The notes: a model not told the origin generated them from the sequence alone. A stretch of DNA of 64,000 bases from Gracilaria vermiculophylla (GCA_019155205.2 JAHNZQ020003146.1:1598095-1662094); one strand, 5' to 3'; positions 1 through 11,198 are shown, counted from the stretch's first letter. Made by a program: numbers and translations.

Positions 1-387
1 CTGGATATCATCAGCATCGTTGAATAGAAATGTGGTCAACTTCTGCCTCAAGTTCATTTTGGACTGAACGTTGTCTTTCTTGTACGTGGCCTCAAGCTTA
101 GTCCATACCTCCAGAGCGGAACAAGTCTCACGTTCAAGTAGTTCCGAGACAGCGACGATAGGTCGGATGCCAAGGTTTTGCACAATAGCAGATCGTGCCT
201 TACGGTCGGCATCATCCCAACGTCGGCGAGCTTGTGCGGTACCATCCTCTGGCCGAGGTTCGGTCAGAACGAAGAGGGATTGCAAGGAATGCATGTAGTC
301 ACGGATATATATACGCCGAGTATAGTAGTCGGCGGCACCTTTGAGCCGAGGGATGCGTTTCGACTCGTGCTCGTCAGCTCCTTCCAT
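1..387 (-). CDS. Ty1/copia gag polyprotein, N-terminal part (runs off left edge)
   Basis: The reverse strand reads without a stop for 129 codons from ATG at 387 to base 1, so the gene continues beyond the window. The product has the layout of copia GAG (UBN2-type): a short N-terminus, a Trp-Asp-Asp-Ala-Asp-Arg-Lys-Ala segment near residue 60, an Ile-Val-Gln-Asn-Leu-Gly segment, then Glu-Val-Trp-Thr-Lys-Leu-Glu followed by a basic stretch and Lys-Leu-Thr-Thr-Phe-Leu. In copia elements this protein forms the cytoplasmic virus-like particle. The ATG is the only one at the head of the open frame. The element's 5' LTR should lie to the right, but I could not fix its ends. Identification is from family resemblance; intactness is unknown because most of the element is outside. 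Confidence 0.8.
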   Translation of the reverse strand, partial: MEGADEHESKRIPRLKGAADYYTRRIYIRDYMHSLQSLFVLTEPRPEDGTAQARRRWDDADRKARSAIVQNLGIRPIVAVSELLERETCSALEVWTKLEATYKKDNVQSKMNLRQKLTTFLFNDADDIQ

Positions 388-1429
388 CGCAAAGTATACT
401 CAACGTGAGAGGCGGCCGACAGGTGTTGAAGTTCTTCGCCAGTCCCCTACTGGTCGAGGGATCCTTCTTCTTCAAGAAATAATCTGTTCGTCGCAATGAT
501 ACTAAAGTTAGAGAACTTTGCACGTCCCCTACGCATGGAAGAGGCCGTTTCTTCTCGCTCAAAACGCACACAACAGGCCTAAGTGGTGCGCGGTGGTTAG
601 ATGCGTTCGGATACTACACACTAGGTGGCAAGACCAACCCTTACTTCAGTGTCGTTTTCCTATAGCAAATCGCACATTGAGCCTGGAGTAGTTCCCTTCT
701 TCAGGGGCCCGTGTAGGAATGCCGGTGCAACTTCACCACCAACAAACCAGAACACACTACGCAGTCTTCTCGTAGGTGAGGCGGGACTTTCTTCTCCAAC
801 TGCAATGACGTAAGCAGTGGAGGCACGTTGTCGGGTTGTCGCGCGGGGTGCGCGTTGGCAAAGGTACTTGGCGCGCGGCACGGTCCGGGTGGTAGTGGTA
901 ATCCAAAGACGAAGAGTAGCGTCGGATGCAGTGTAGTTGCAGCCCGCTGTAGTGCGACGCGTGAGCGGTGGTGCGGTGCGCACGAGTTTGTGGCGGCGGA
1001 ATGTCCAAGGCGCGGTGGCGGCACACGGTGCCGGCGGTGGTGAATGCGCGGCGACGGTGTGAAAACGGGAGTGAGACGATTGCGTCGGCAGTGGTTGAAA
1101 CGCGTGGAGTGGTGCGGTCGCCACGGAAGAGGCGAAACGATCGCGGCGGCGGTGGTTGCAACGCGCAGAGTGGCGCTGTCGCCGCGGAAGAGGCGTCGGT
1201 ATGCGCGCGCGGTAGTGAAGTGAATGCTATGTGGCGAGGGTGCGCGCACAGCGGTTCTGCCCCCGTAAAGGGGGTGGGGTTGCGGTCGGAGGAGATCGGT
1301 AGCGATGGTACCATGAAAGGATCGCCCGCTTTACTCCGGAGAGTCGGGCGGGACGGAAGCGCCGGCCGTTTGTTTATTTTGCACTATCGGGTGGAACGGG
1401 TGGATACTGTTGCCCGTTCCAGTGCGCGG
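388..1429. other. Leader/LTR of the copia element and G-rich repetitive DNA; no gene seen
   Basis: This stretch should hold the 5' leader and LTR of the copia element at the left edge. I found no convincing TG/CA boundaries. A T-A-G-T-A-T-C-A-like primer site on the minus strand near 490-505 is only suggestive. From about 820 to 1,250 the plus strand is strongly G-rich, which leaves several long frames open on both strands. Their products are low-complexity Arg/Pro/Thr/His sequences with no domain, so I do not call genes. Confidence 0.5.
1082..1195. repeat. Imperfect tandem repeat, unit about 60 bp, two clear copies
   Basis: Two adjacent blocks share the order CGGCRGTGGTTG, AACGCG, GAGTGG, GTCGCC, CGGAAGAGGCG, starting near 1,085 and 1,144. 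Weaker related sequence extends left to about 960. It explains the unusually long open frames here. Confidence 0.6.
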
Positions 1430-1645
1430 CCAGCAGCCGGTCATTCCATAGTGGGGTTCTGTGTGATTCAGGCTTACCGTTCTGTGTCATACAACGTGGT
1501 GTGTTGCGGACGAACGGCTCTGTGCATAGCTGTGCTTTGGCGCGAAAACGTCTATAAAATTGGACTCTGTGCTACTCGGGTAACTTTCGGGACCGAGCAT
1601 CGAAGTGGTCTGATAAAAAACAAAAATATTTGGTGCATCGCAACA
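1430..1645 (+). repeat. LTR-like segment, probable 5' LTR end of gypsy element C
   Basis: About 215 bp align by eye at roughly 75-80% identity with 17,900-18,115. The shared order is GGGGTTCTGTGTG, a CCGTT..GTGT block, GTGGTGTGTTG, TCTATAAAA (TATA box, near 1,550), GGACTCT and a terminal GCATCGCAACA. Both copies end in CAACA, as LTRs end in CA. The 17.9-18.1 kb copy follows the end of an integrase gene, so this one is best read as the 5' LTR of the same or a sibling element. The left boundary was not found. Confidence 0.6.
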
Positions 1646-1741
1646 GAAAATTTATTTTCTGATCTTAGCCCGTATTGGATGGTGAAGCAAGATTCTATGT
1701 GAGCGGGAAGCTGTGTGACCCGTGCTCCTTTGTAGCTGTAT

Positions 1742-1866
1742 GGCTTTGTGCGTTGTGTGAGCTGTGTAAGTTGTGTGAGCTGGATGAGCTGTATGAGCTG
1801 TATGAGCTGTATGAGCTGTATGAGCTGTATGAGCTGTGTGAGCTTCGTGACCTGTGGGAGCTGTGT
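1742..1866 (+). repeat. 9-bp tandem repeat (TGTATGAGC), about 13 units
   Basis: Units of TGTATGAGC and variants (TGTGTGAGC, GGATGAGCT) follow one another. The central units are identical and the outer ones degenerate. Read on the plus strand within an open frame (1,675-1,932) they would encode a Glu-Leu-Tyr repeat. The array lies just inside the 5' LTR of element C, where leader or early gag sequence is expected. Confidence 0.85.
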
Positions 1867-2154
1867 CAGCTTTTCTTGAACCTTCGTCTCGAGACCTTCA
1901 ATCCACTTTTTGTGGTAGGATTGTTGTGTTAGTCGCCGAACCGAGATTCAAAGAGTGTGTGGGAGAGTCATTCAACGACTTTCTGTGTCCCAAGTGTCTC
2001 GGGTTCCTTTAGGTGCTCAATGCCGGTTTTGTTTGGCTGTAGCGGTTGGTGAGGAATCTTCGTGATCTTCGTGACGTCGTTATATAATATCTTTGTGATA
2101 ATTTGACTTCTCTGGTTACGCGCAACGGATCAGTGTCGGGACCCAGTAGTGGAG

Positions 2155-2792
2155 TGCAATACCGCAAAGGGTAAATTGCCACGGAGGATGTTCGAACCTC
2201 CCTCTTGCAAGGTAACAAAAAGGTAGAGCCTCCCTCGAGCGCCACATACGAGCCAGGCATAAATCCAGGGCCGAGTCGTCGCAACGGATGCAGGAGAAAG
2301 ACGAATAGAGAAATAGGGGATTCGGCAGATCCTATGATTGAGGCTGTTTTCCGTAAGTATGAGGAGATTTCCATGTAATATTTCGGGCTATCTCGGCGCG
2401 TCCGGGAAAGATATTAGGCCGCCTGGATATTGGGCAGGCCCCGTGGAGCTGGTGGCGGACGTAGTACAGAAAGGGGTGAACCGGAAGTCCAGTGCGGATA
2501 AAGTCGTACGAGGGCAAACCTGTGAGAAGGGCAAAATAGTCCAAACAATGGTTTTTGGCGTCCAGTAGCTCTATGGCCGAAATGGGCGGAATAACTAAAT
2601 AAATAAATTAGCGAAAAATACTTCGTTAAGCGTGCAAGAGAGTTGCCAACCGGCCCTCATACTGTAGACATCTAGCCGTGCAGGGCTGCTGCGCGCGTAC
2701 CACGGCGCGTGACACGCGCCGTACCGGTTACCCCGGAAACCACCGCGTAAACGGACGCAAATCGCACTCGCGGCAATAACCGTTCTCATAAG
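2155..2792 (-). mobile_element. Solo LTR of family B, left fragment (interrupted by element A)
   Basis: This sequence aligns along its length with 31,910-32,690, the 3' LTR of element B. Shared landmarks are TGCAATA at the start, GAGGATGTTCGAA..CTCCCTCTTGC, CGGGCTATCTCGGC, GGTGGCGGACGTAG, CGTACGAGGGC, GGCCGAAATGG..GAAATAACTA and CATACTGTAG. The match stops at 2,792, exactly where the LTR of element A begins, and resumes at 12,053. The copy is therefore a solo LTR split by element A. Confidence 0.8.
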
Positions 2793-3645
2793 TGTGGTGC
2801 AAACCGCGCAAGCGGGCGAGCACTCAAGGCGTCCAACCTTGCTCCCCGGAATGGGTAGCGAAGATGGTAGAGCTCCCTCGATACGGTCGAGAAGCACCGG
2901 GCGTAACTCTGGACGACCCCTTCCTGACTGGCAGTCGAGGGTGGGTGTGGCCGTCGACCGATGACGTCGGACGGAGTGAGCCGCTTGTCCACGAGCGGGA
3001 GTGTCCGTGTAAACAGTAGTACCAGATATAGGGCAACGACCTGAGCCGCGATACGGGGCGCAGACTCGAGAGTCGAGTAGATAATATCCCACGAATGGGT
3101 AGAATAAACTGCCAAGAAGGGTGGAAAATATAGACCGTACGACGGTATAAAAACAACAGGAAACAAGAAACAAACAAAGAAACACAGTCCGTAACCACGG
3201 TAGAGTTGTCCTCGACGAAAGAGGTTGGTTGACCGTCCATGTCTGCGGCGGAAGCACCCGGTGAGGGTCTGGAGTCGTTCGCAGAGCGGTGAGATCAGAG
3301 CCGAGATCCTCCTTGGCGGAGGTTTATTGTCCGCACGGTAGCGGTCGCTACTGTACTTAAACAGTTCGTAGAAATTACTAAATAAATTATAGAATTAACT
3401 AGCCATGACCAGCATTGCTGGGAGTGCCCGTCCACGTGTGTGGTGAATACCGGCTTGTAACGGCGCATCCTGGCGCCGCCCAAATGCACTACAAGTGTGC
3501 CCCGAATACTACCCTTCACAGGGACATCCCAACAATGGGTCTGGGAGCCACTGTAGCTCATACGATAGGTGTCACCGCCGGGAAAATTACCAAAGTCCTA
3601 TGAGATACGGGGGCGGTAATCCGCAAAAGCGGCTGTTGCACTACA
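2793..3645 (-). repeat. 3' LTR of element A
   Basis: 853 bp, beginning TGTGGTGCAAACC and ending GTTGCACTACA on the plus strand, so the termini are TGT..ACA. It is about 98.5% identical by eye to 11,199-12,052. Confidence 0.93.
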
Positions 3646-3660
3646 TCTCCCCCTTCTCAG
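3646..3660 (-). promoter_or_regulatory. Polypurine tract of element A
   Basis: Read on the minus strand this is GAGAAGGGGGAGA directly before the 3' LTR start TGTAG. It is the expected plus-strand DNA primer site. The B element has an equivalent tract beside its 3' LTR. Confidence 0.85.
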
Positions 3661-4358
3661 GCGGTGACCACCGGTCGACCGGACATCTTCCCGTCACCAT
3701 GGGTACGTATAAACCGACTTGCGCGGATGCATTCGCCGAAATTTCGGAGTTAAACGACCACCAACTTGTGGTATATACCGGCTCTACTACGTACGGCAAA
3801 GGCGAAACATCGATCCGCAAGCGGCGATCATCCGGGATTTCCTCCGCGGTTTGGGTGTTCCCGTTTCCGACGCGGTTACGGACGTGGCGCAATTGCGCGC
3901 TCTGGCCGGGCAATGGTTACCCGGTGCGGGGTCGTCGCAAGGTGGTGGGCCAGCGGGTGTGTGAGTCACCTCGGTGCAAGGTCGTACAGCGGGTGACGTT
4001 CTACTGACTGGTAGCTAGGTCTTCAGTAAATTTTCTTCGGCTTGCGGCTTTTGATTTTCGACAACATATCCCAAAGCCTCCCGGTTCTTAGAGTCAAACC
4101 ACTCCCCATGAGGGCGATCCGTTAAGAGGGAGAGACGTTCCGCTTTGTAGCGGTAGTTCCAATATAACTTCCACTTCATCATCCTGACTCCAGGTGTCCG
4201 ATACTTCTCGGTTTTCATCTTCAACGTCTTTCCAACTTCTTCTTCTTCTTTTTCCACTGTATCGTGGTCAGTCCCTTAAACAGGGTGTCGAAGGATGACG
4301 GTTCCGCGAAATGCAGTGTGTTTCCCCGCCCAAGGGCGGCGGGGGAGGATAACATTAC
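3661..4358. other. Spacer between pol and 3' LTR of element A, with a short antisense frame
   Basis: About 700 bp lie between the chromodomain end and the polypurine tract. A plus-strand frame, antisense to the element, is open at 3,719-3,964 (81 codons, TTG start only). Its second half (Ile-Ile-Arg-Asp-Phe-Leu, Val-Thr-Asp-Val-Ala-Gln-Leu) looks protein-like but matches no family I know. A minus-strand 80-codon frame sits at 4,015-4,257. Element B has a far longer antisense ORF in the same place. I see no sequence similarity between the two. Confidence 0.4.
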
Positions 4359-7300
4359 TTAGCCTACAACGGCGTTTCCGAGCGTAGCCGGCATCGGTAT
4401 CCGCGTACGGCGGTGGTACTGTACGACCTTCGAGTGAGGCAAATGCTCTATAGGTTCGTACGTGTCCTCCCATGGAGGGTAGCCGTACCAACGGACACGG
4501 TACTTCGGTGCTCCGGTCGAATCCAAACCGTGGTCTACGATACGGTCGATGACGAACTCTCGTTCGTAAACGTCCCATACTGTGGCGTCATCCTCCGGCG
4601 TTTCCGGTTGATGCCTTGTATGTCCAGGACTGTCCGTTTCCGGTTCGTGCCGCGCTTGCGGGATGGTATTCGCTTGATGTGCGATGTCCACGACCGTGCA
4701 GTCCAACGCCGGATTCCGCTCTCCAGACCGTACATTAATGGAGTCCGTTCGCGACAACGGCAATAACGGCGGAAAGGAACTATCCCCCTCCCCCTCCTCA
4801 GTTGGAGCAACGGGAGCGTGCGGTCGTGCACGACCCAGCGGGGCGGAAGTCCGCGTGCGCACCAGCGCCGGTGAGCGGTCTGATAATTCAGTGGCCGACA
4901 GCGTCGGAAGATCGGCCAGTCCACGTGTCAGGTGCTGTAGAACAGACGATGCTATAAAAGGACGGAGGACAGGGGTAGGTCCGTCTGACGCGGTATTTGA
5001 CGGAATCGGGGTAGCAACCTGAGCCGGTGGTGCCGGTGCAGGCACGACACGGTCTAACGATAGCCGTTCTTGCACGCCCTTGATGTCCAGGACTACCGTA
5101 CTATCGGTCGTAGAAACTATGCTGTACTGTCCGTCCGCCACTGGGGACAATTTGTGTCTGCGTTCCCGTTCTAGGGCATAGTACTCCTTCCGAACGAAGG
5201 CCCAATCGCCGACCTGCAATTGCGGGGGATTCCGTCGTAGACGGGCGTCGAAGTTCCGCTTGTAGGCGGTCTGGGCTTTGGCGATTTGCGTCCCAAGCAC
5301 GGGTAGTATCCTTTTCAGCCAGTCCTTCCAGGCGTCACTGTGCAGACGGGGTGAGGGGAATTTGTCCAACGTAGGTTGGTGTTCCACAGCCACTGTTGGT
5401 GGTAGGCGCGACAATACCAGATCAAATGGTGCCAGCTAGGTCGTCCTATGCACTTGAGTGTTGTAGGCGTACGTCACCGCATCGGTGTAGAGATCCCATT
5501 CAGACGGGCTGTACGCTACAAACGTCCGCAATGCGGCGAGCATTGTGCGGTTGAAGCGTTCGACCTGGCCATTGTTCTGAGGATGGTAGGTAGTGGTGAA
5601 CTAGTTCTTCACGTCGAGAATTCGACAAACGTCCTGGAAGAACTTCGAGGTAAACTGCGCTCCAATGTCCGAAAGCAATTCGGTCGGCGGTCTGTATACG
5701 AATACCCAGTGTGTGACGAACGCTTGGGCTACCGTACTTGCGGTGATCCTCGTGAGAGGTACTGTCCGCATTAATTTAGAGAAGCGGTCTGTTATCACCA
5801 GCAAGAATCGATGTCCCCGGCGTGTCCGGACGAATTCCCCGAGTATGTCGATGGCGACAAACTCAAGATGGGCCCGTGCAGGGAATAGTACCAATTCCTT
5901 GAAATACTTTCGCAGCTTCACGCGGTTCTTCGCACAGTCGGTGCCACTGCGCACGGTCGCATAAGCATCCACCGCCATAGCGGGCCAGTAGAAGTCCCTC
6001 CTGAGGGTATAGTACATTTTCCGACCTCCAGGGTGGGCGGCCAACTTCGCATGATGCAACATATATAGAACTCGCGCTTGAAGCGAGTGCGGGACCACAA
6101 TTTGTGGGCTACCCGAAACTGTTCGGACCAGGATTCCCTTGTGATCAACGACGAAAGGTAGTTGTTCTCCAGCGTTGATGCGGGTCCGGATCTCTCGACA
6201 AAACGGGTCCGTAAACTGCTCCCGAATTGGTTCTTCGGGTTTGACCGGGACAGCAGATCCCGGTACGGCCCCCATATCCGAGACGGCCAAGACAGCATCA
6301 ATGATGTCCGAACCGTCCGAATATTCTTCGGTCTCTTCGCATCGGTCTTACGCGAGGAAGCACGGTATTTCCAGGTCATCCACAGGTTCGGCCTCGGCTG
6401 GTGTTGGCAAGCGGGAGAGGGCATCGGCCTGAGTGTTCAGGTTACCCTTTTCATAAAGGACAGCGAAACGGAACTCTGCCAAGCGGAGACGCCACCGCGT
6501 CAAGCGGGCGGATGGCTCTGCTATCGAGAGCAGCCACCAGAGAGCCGAGTGATCGGTGTGCACAACAAAGTGCGACCCCATTAGATAGGGTCGAAGCGTC
6601 TGCAGTGTCCAGACAACTGCTAGACATTCCTTCTCGGGTACCGAGTAGTTCCTCTCATGAATGTTGAGGATTCTCGACCAATATCCAATTGGTAGTCGTT
6701 CTCCACCTTCTACGGTCTGAAACAGAGCACACCCGATCTGTAGGTTGCTTGCGTCCGTATCCACGGTATAGGGCAACCCAGCCTTCGGCAGGGTCAGTAT
6801 CGGCGGAGACGTCATGGCCTCAATTAACGAGGAGAAAGCCGCTGCTTGTCGGTTGTCGAACACTTCCAGTTTGACTGGCTGACCCTTTCGTAGAAGCTCG
6901 TTCAACGGTGCTGCAATGTACGCGAACCGCGGTATGAAGCGACGGTAGACGTTACAAAGGCTGAGAAAAGATCGGAGTTCTGTTTCTGTCCGCGGGTGTT
7001 GTGCTTCTTTTAGGCACTTCACCCGTGCGGCATCCACTGACAACCGTCCCGGACGGATAACATGACCAAGATATTTCACGGTGTCGGTGAAAAACTCACA
7101 CTTCTTCAACTTGAGGGTAATACCTGCATCACGCAGGACTCGCATCACATCCCGTACGTGGGTCAAGTGCTCGTCCAGGTTGCTGGAAAACACAATGATG
7201 TCGTCCAAGTATACCAGGCAGGTTTTCCACTTGAAGTGGGCGAGCAAGATATCTACTGTTCGTTGGAACGTCACCGGGGCATTAGTGAGCCCAAATGGCA

Positions 7301-9344
7301 TCCAATTGAATCGGTAGAGTCCCTGATGACGGACAAAAGCTGTCTTTTCACAGTCCTCGTCCCTCACGGGTACTTGCCAATATCCCCAGTTTGCATCCAG
7401 GGTCGTAAAGATTTTCGCCGTCCCCAACGAGTCTATACACTCGTCCATCCGTGGGATGGGGTTAACATCCTTCACGGTCGCCGCATTCAGTTTGCGGTAG
7501 TCAACGCAAAAGCGCCACGATCCATCAGGTTTGGGAGGTAGCACCACAGGCGAGGCCCATGGAGATTGTGCCGGCTCGATGACTCCTGCTAGGAGCATTT
7601 TTTCTACCTGAGCCTTCTCCTCTTCCCGAGCGGTCGGGCCGGCCCTGTAAGGAGGTTGTGAGATTGGCCGAGTATCCAATAGTAAAACGATCCGGTGTTC
7701 GGTGATCCCAATCTTCCCCAGGGTGCCGTCCCACATGGGGGTGAATTCACGTAACATGTGTCGTAACCGTTCCCGGTGCGACTCTTGGACGTGCCACAGG
7801 TCCAATTCTTCCAATTCCCGTAGGGGATCCTTGAGATGGTCCCCAGGGGAAATTGGGCGTACTTCCGGCGGGGTCGGTACTGTGTCTCCCGACAAGTTCG
7901 GGACATCCGTCCTCGCCGGTCGCAGTCCTTCTCCCGACGAAAGCTTTGGGTCATCACTTTTGCCTTCCGAATGCTTCGGTATTCGGTGTTCCACATCCGA
8001 AATTTTCGGGCTCGAAACAGAATCGGCACGTGCGTCCTCCCCCTCCTCAGATGCGAGGACTCCGAGAACCTCGGCGGCAGATACCTTCGAGGGTACGATT
8101 GCCACAGGGTGTGGTAGCATCGAGCCAAATACTTGGTTCTTGACCAACCTCTTTTGGACGGCGCCAAAGTTAGCGACTAAGACCCGGAAGGGCTGGTCAG
8201 GTTCCATCAATACGACTCCATTCGCCAGGGCTAGATTCTGCCTCTCAAAGAGAGGTGGCGAAGGCTGCACCATTTGAAGACCGTGCTGCGCGGTCGTTAC
8301 AAAAACCCACGCCTGGGACTCAGGCGGGATGTTAATCGACCGGGCAACTCGGAGTTTTGGTGATGCGCGACCAGGGTCAGGTGACTGCTGGGCGGCTGGC
8401 AACGGTACTTGTTTCTTCATTGCCCTGCGAAGGGGACGTCGAACAATCGGTACAGTACTTCCGTCTTCCAATTCGACGGTTCGTTGCCGAGGCCGGATGG
8501 CAGTAACAGATCGGTCGCAAAAGTCACAACCGAGAACAACCGGTGTGGCCAAGCGTTGGCAAACATAGAAATCCAGTTGTACCACACAACGTCCGAGCCT
8601 GACGAGCAGGTTCACAACTCCCACAATAGGTAATGGTCGATTGTTAGCGTCTGCAATGTCCGTGACCGGTGCCGGACAAATACGAGACCGTACCAACGGT
8701 GGCAGTAACGACTGAATGATAAATTTCGGACCAGCGCCCGTGTCTAAAACGGTCAGCTGCCCGACTATGTAATGGTCGGAGACGCCAAAGGCTGCGAAGA
8801 CCTTGTAATTGCGTTTGGCCATTACGAGGACCCTATCCGGGACACGGACGTTACACGACCGTACCCACGGGCGACGGAGAACCGCGAGTTGTTCCGAGTC
8901 CTCGTCGGTCGAGGCCAGTTTCCTGGTAAGGATCGTGACCGGGGAGCGAGGCTTCTCAGCCCCCGGCGCATCAGAAACCCGCTTCTGTGGCGCCGCTCCA
9001 ATACTGTAGACTCCCGTACTCAGTTTTTCTGAGTCTGACCGCCACTTGGCAGGTTGTGAGAATCCGCGGAAGCGGGTGGTGGCCCAGCTTGATGACGCTG
9101 GTTTATCTGATTCTCGGGTCGAGTCCCGCCTTTCACCCGAAGGTAAGACCGGTTTGGAACACGTTCCCGTTCGGTGGGTGTTAAGGACTCGTTCTGAGTA
9201 GTCACCTTCGCCATTTCCCTGACTGTCAACGTACAGTTGGGGGCGATATGACCCCGTCCATAGCAAATATGGCATATGAGGTAGGGAAGAAGCTCCATAG
9301 CCTGCGGCTGACGACCCTGACGGGGCGGCTACGGATCCTTTCAT
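4359..9344 (-). pseudogene. pol of element A: protease, RT, RNase H, integrase, chromodomain (three stops)
   Basis: One reading frame spans the whole interval, broken only by TAA at 6,348-6,350, TAG at 5,601-5,603 and TAG near 5,437. True pol sense probably begins near 9,030, because 9,344-9,030 overlaps the zinc-knuckle frame of gag. In order: protease with Leu-Asp-Thr-Gly; RT with the Tyr-Leu-Asp-Asp box; RNase H with Thr-Asp-Ala-Ser; integrase with His-x-His zinc site, Ala-Ile-Asp, Leu-Ser-Asp and Gln-Val-Glu-Arg-Phe-Asn; and a C-terminal chromodomain at about 4,405-4,570 (Val-Arg-Trp-Tyr-Gly-Tyr, then Trp-Glu-Asp-Thr-Tyr-Glu-Pro). The first zinc-site Cys of the integrase CxxC pair appears as Gly. 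Such proteins copy element RNA to DNA and insert it, the chromodomain steering to chromatin. The stops make it defective unless suppressed. Confidence 0.9.
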
Positions 9345-11032
9345 CCCGGTCGGGTCTGGCGATATCCGCTAGAATGCGGTACGGGCAAGGCCGGAACGTG
9401 ATTCCCGGAGTACAACGCGGGGTCCGCGTCGTGCGTGGCAGTGTCCATCGTTGATGGTAGTTCTGTTGTTGGCACGGACGAAGCGCTCTGCACCAAATGC
9501 AGGTTGTCATGACCCTCAGGGGGTGTACCGCCTGACAGAGGAAGAGACGAACCCAGGCTCTCCACGTGAAGGAGTCGAGAGCGAGGGTTGATACCGGCAC
9601 GAGCTCGGGCGGCATCGCCCTCCGCTTGGGCAAAATGCACCAGCTCGAGGTTGGAAATCCGGCGTTTCTGCTCGCGGAAACGGGCGATCAGCGTTCGTAT
9701 CGCCGGAGATAGACCATCCATGAACATGGTACACCGCTCTGCGGACGAGTAAACGTTACCACACTTGTGGAAGGCCTCATTAAGGCGCGTAGAGTAAACA
9801 GTCTCCACATCCCGGGGTAGTTGCTTGACGTCTCGCAGGGCGAGTATTGCTTCCTGTATCGCGTTACCGGTAGCATACGACCTTATCAGGTATTGTACGG
9901 CTTCCGGCCAACAGGTCACACCACCCTCTGATGCACGGGTCGATCCGCGGACAGAATTGAACTGATCCTCGGCAAGTCCCGTCAGAAAATAGGGTAGAGC
10001 GACGTACGCCTGCGCTTCCGACATGCGCAAAATGTCGGCCTCCGCCACGAAGCGGGCGAGGAAGTCCAATATAAGAATTGGATCCTGCTCTGAGAACTTG
10101 TGAGCTTTCAGGGTGAGGGTGAGCCGCTTGAAGGGGTCCTTCACACGACCCGTTCCACGTGGACTTCTCTCCTCATTAGAGTCGTCCAACCAGTAGTACC
10201 GGTACGACAATAACTTCCGATACAACAAATTGGTCGGGTTCAATTCCTTTTGTCCAAGGTGCTTCCATCCTTTCGGTCGGCTTCGTTCCACACTTGGAGT
10301 GGTCTCAACGACACGCGAGCGTGACGAACGATGGCGACAACGTTCACCATCACTCGCCGACGAATTGGACGAAACTTCTCCTTCCGGGGCCTCAGCCTCG
10401 GACGACAAGGAAGATGAAGAGTCGGGTTCTTTCTTGACCTTCTTCTTCTTCTTACTGAGCGGACGTTGCTGGAGACGACCGGACTGCCGGGAATGTTCAG
10501 AGACGAGCACGCTGGGAGCGACAGCATCTGCGATGATGGTCTGCTCGACCGTCTCAAGACGGGCTGCGACACGGTCCAGGCGTGTTGAGCACTGCTCTAG
10601 CAGTTCATCCGACTCCTTTCGGTCTTCCAGAATTTTGTTAACATCAGACCGTAGCAAACGGACGTCAGTCGACATGTCCCGAACTCCGGCTTCGTCCAAA
10701 CGTTGTCGGAGTTTGGTGATATCCTGCATAAAGGCGACCTGCGAACTTTGCAGGATTCGTACCTGAGCTTCAAGCTCACGGACAGTGAACTCATCGGACT
10801 TCAATGACATGGCCTCGACTGCTGCAGCGGAAGTGACCAGTCCCGGAGCCGGTTGTCCGTCCCGCGAACGGGTATTGCGCAATGTCCCACGTTGAGTTGC
10901 ACTACCGGGAATCTCCAGGGCGTCCTTCGGCAACGGATGCAGGGTGGTTGGCAGACCGGACGACCCCGGTGGGCCGCCCGAGCCGGACGGAGACCCCTGT
11001 CTCGAGCGACCGTTGCGGCGACGAGCAGACAT
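9020..11032 (-). pseudogene. gag of element A: capsid and zinc knuckle (two stops)
   Basis: ATG at 11,030-11,032 opens a frame that runs 563 codons to TGA at 9,341-9,343, meets TAG at 9,329-9,331, and continues in the same frame to TGA at 9,020-9,022. The extension holds a CCHC zinc knuckle (CHICYGRGHIAPNC) near 9,255-9,215, so the original gag was about 670 codons. The first half has a coiled-coil stretch near residues 85-170, then Lys-rich and acidic Ser/Glu tracts. The middle is a retrotransposon capsid domain, also recognisable in element E. Gag packages element RNA in the cytoplasm. The two stops remove the nucleic-acid-binding knuckle. Pol lies in the -1 frame relative to gag. Confidence 0.85.
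9023..9029 (-). promoter_or_regulatory. Candidate -1 frameshift site between gag and pol of element A
   Basis: On the minus strand the gag frame reads CAG AAA AAC TGA, the TGA being the natural end of gag. Slipping back one base at G AAA AAC enters the pol frame, which is open there. Position just before the gag stop and direction of shift fit gag-pol frameshifting. The heptamer departs from the A AAA AAC consensus at its first base. Function is inference. Confidence 0.5.
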
Positions 11033-11136
11033 ACCTCACCGACACAGTCGGACCATTTCATCAGTGCAGAACAAATCGCAAAGCGGACGAAAAGAAAAAA
11101 CCGTTACAGCGGACTCCTCAACAGAGTGGGTCGTGG

Positions 11137-11198
11137 AAACAATTCACAATCGAACCAAGTGTTCGGGCAGCGACCGATTTCTAAGTCGGGAGACCACT
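11137..11198 (-). other. Primer-binding region of element A with tRNA-Ser-like sequence
   Basis: Directly inside the 5' LTR, after a 2-base AG spacer, the minus strand reads TGGTCTCCCGACTTAG, which starts with the TGG expected of a primer-binding site. The same stretch in sense orientation also resembles the inner part of a tRNA-Ser(AGA): AGTGGT (D loop), GACT(T)AGAAATC (anticodon loop with one extra T), CTGCCCG (variable arm) and GGTTCGA (T arm). The acceptor stem is absent, so it is not a tRNA gene. Confidence 0.4.

Noticed and set aside
660..1314. Three long overlapping minus-strand frames and a 244-codon plus frame
   Set aside because: They lie in G-rich, partly tandem-repeated DNA. Products are low-complexity Arg/Pro/Thr/His sequences in several frames at once.
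2595..3257. Minus-strand ORFs of 126-220 codons, repeated at 11,144-11,663
   Set aside because: They lie within the LTRs of element A (or straddle their edge). They are repeated only because the LTR is, with no domain.
9341..9344. ATGA overlap between the apparent gag stop and pol ATG, suggesting stop-restart translation
   Set aside because: The gag frame continues beyond this TGA into a perfect CCHC zinc knuckle, so the TGA is a mutation and the ATG is not the natural pol start.
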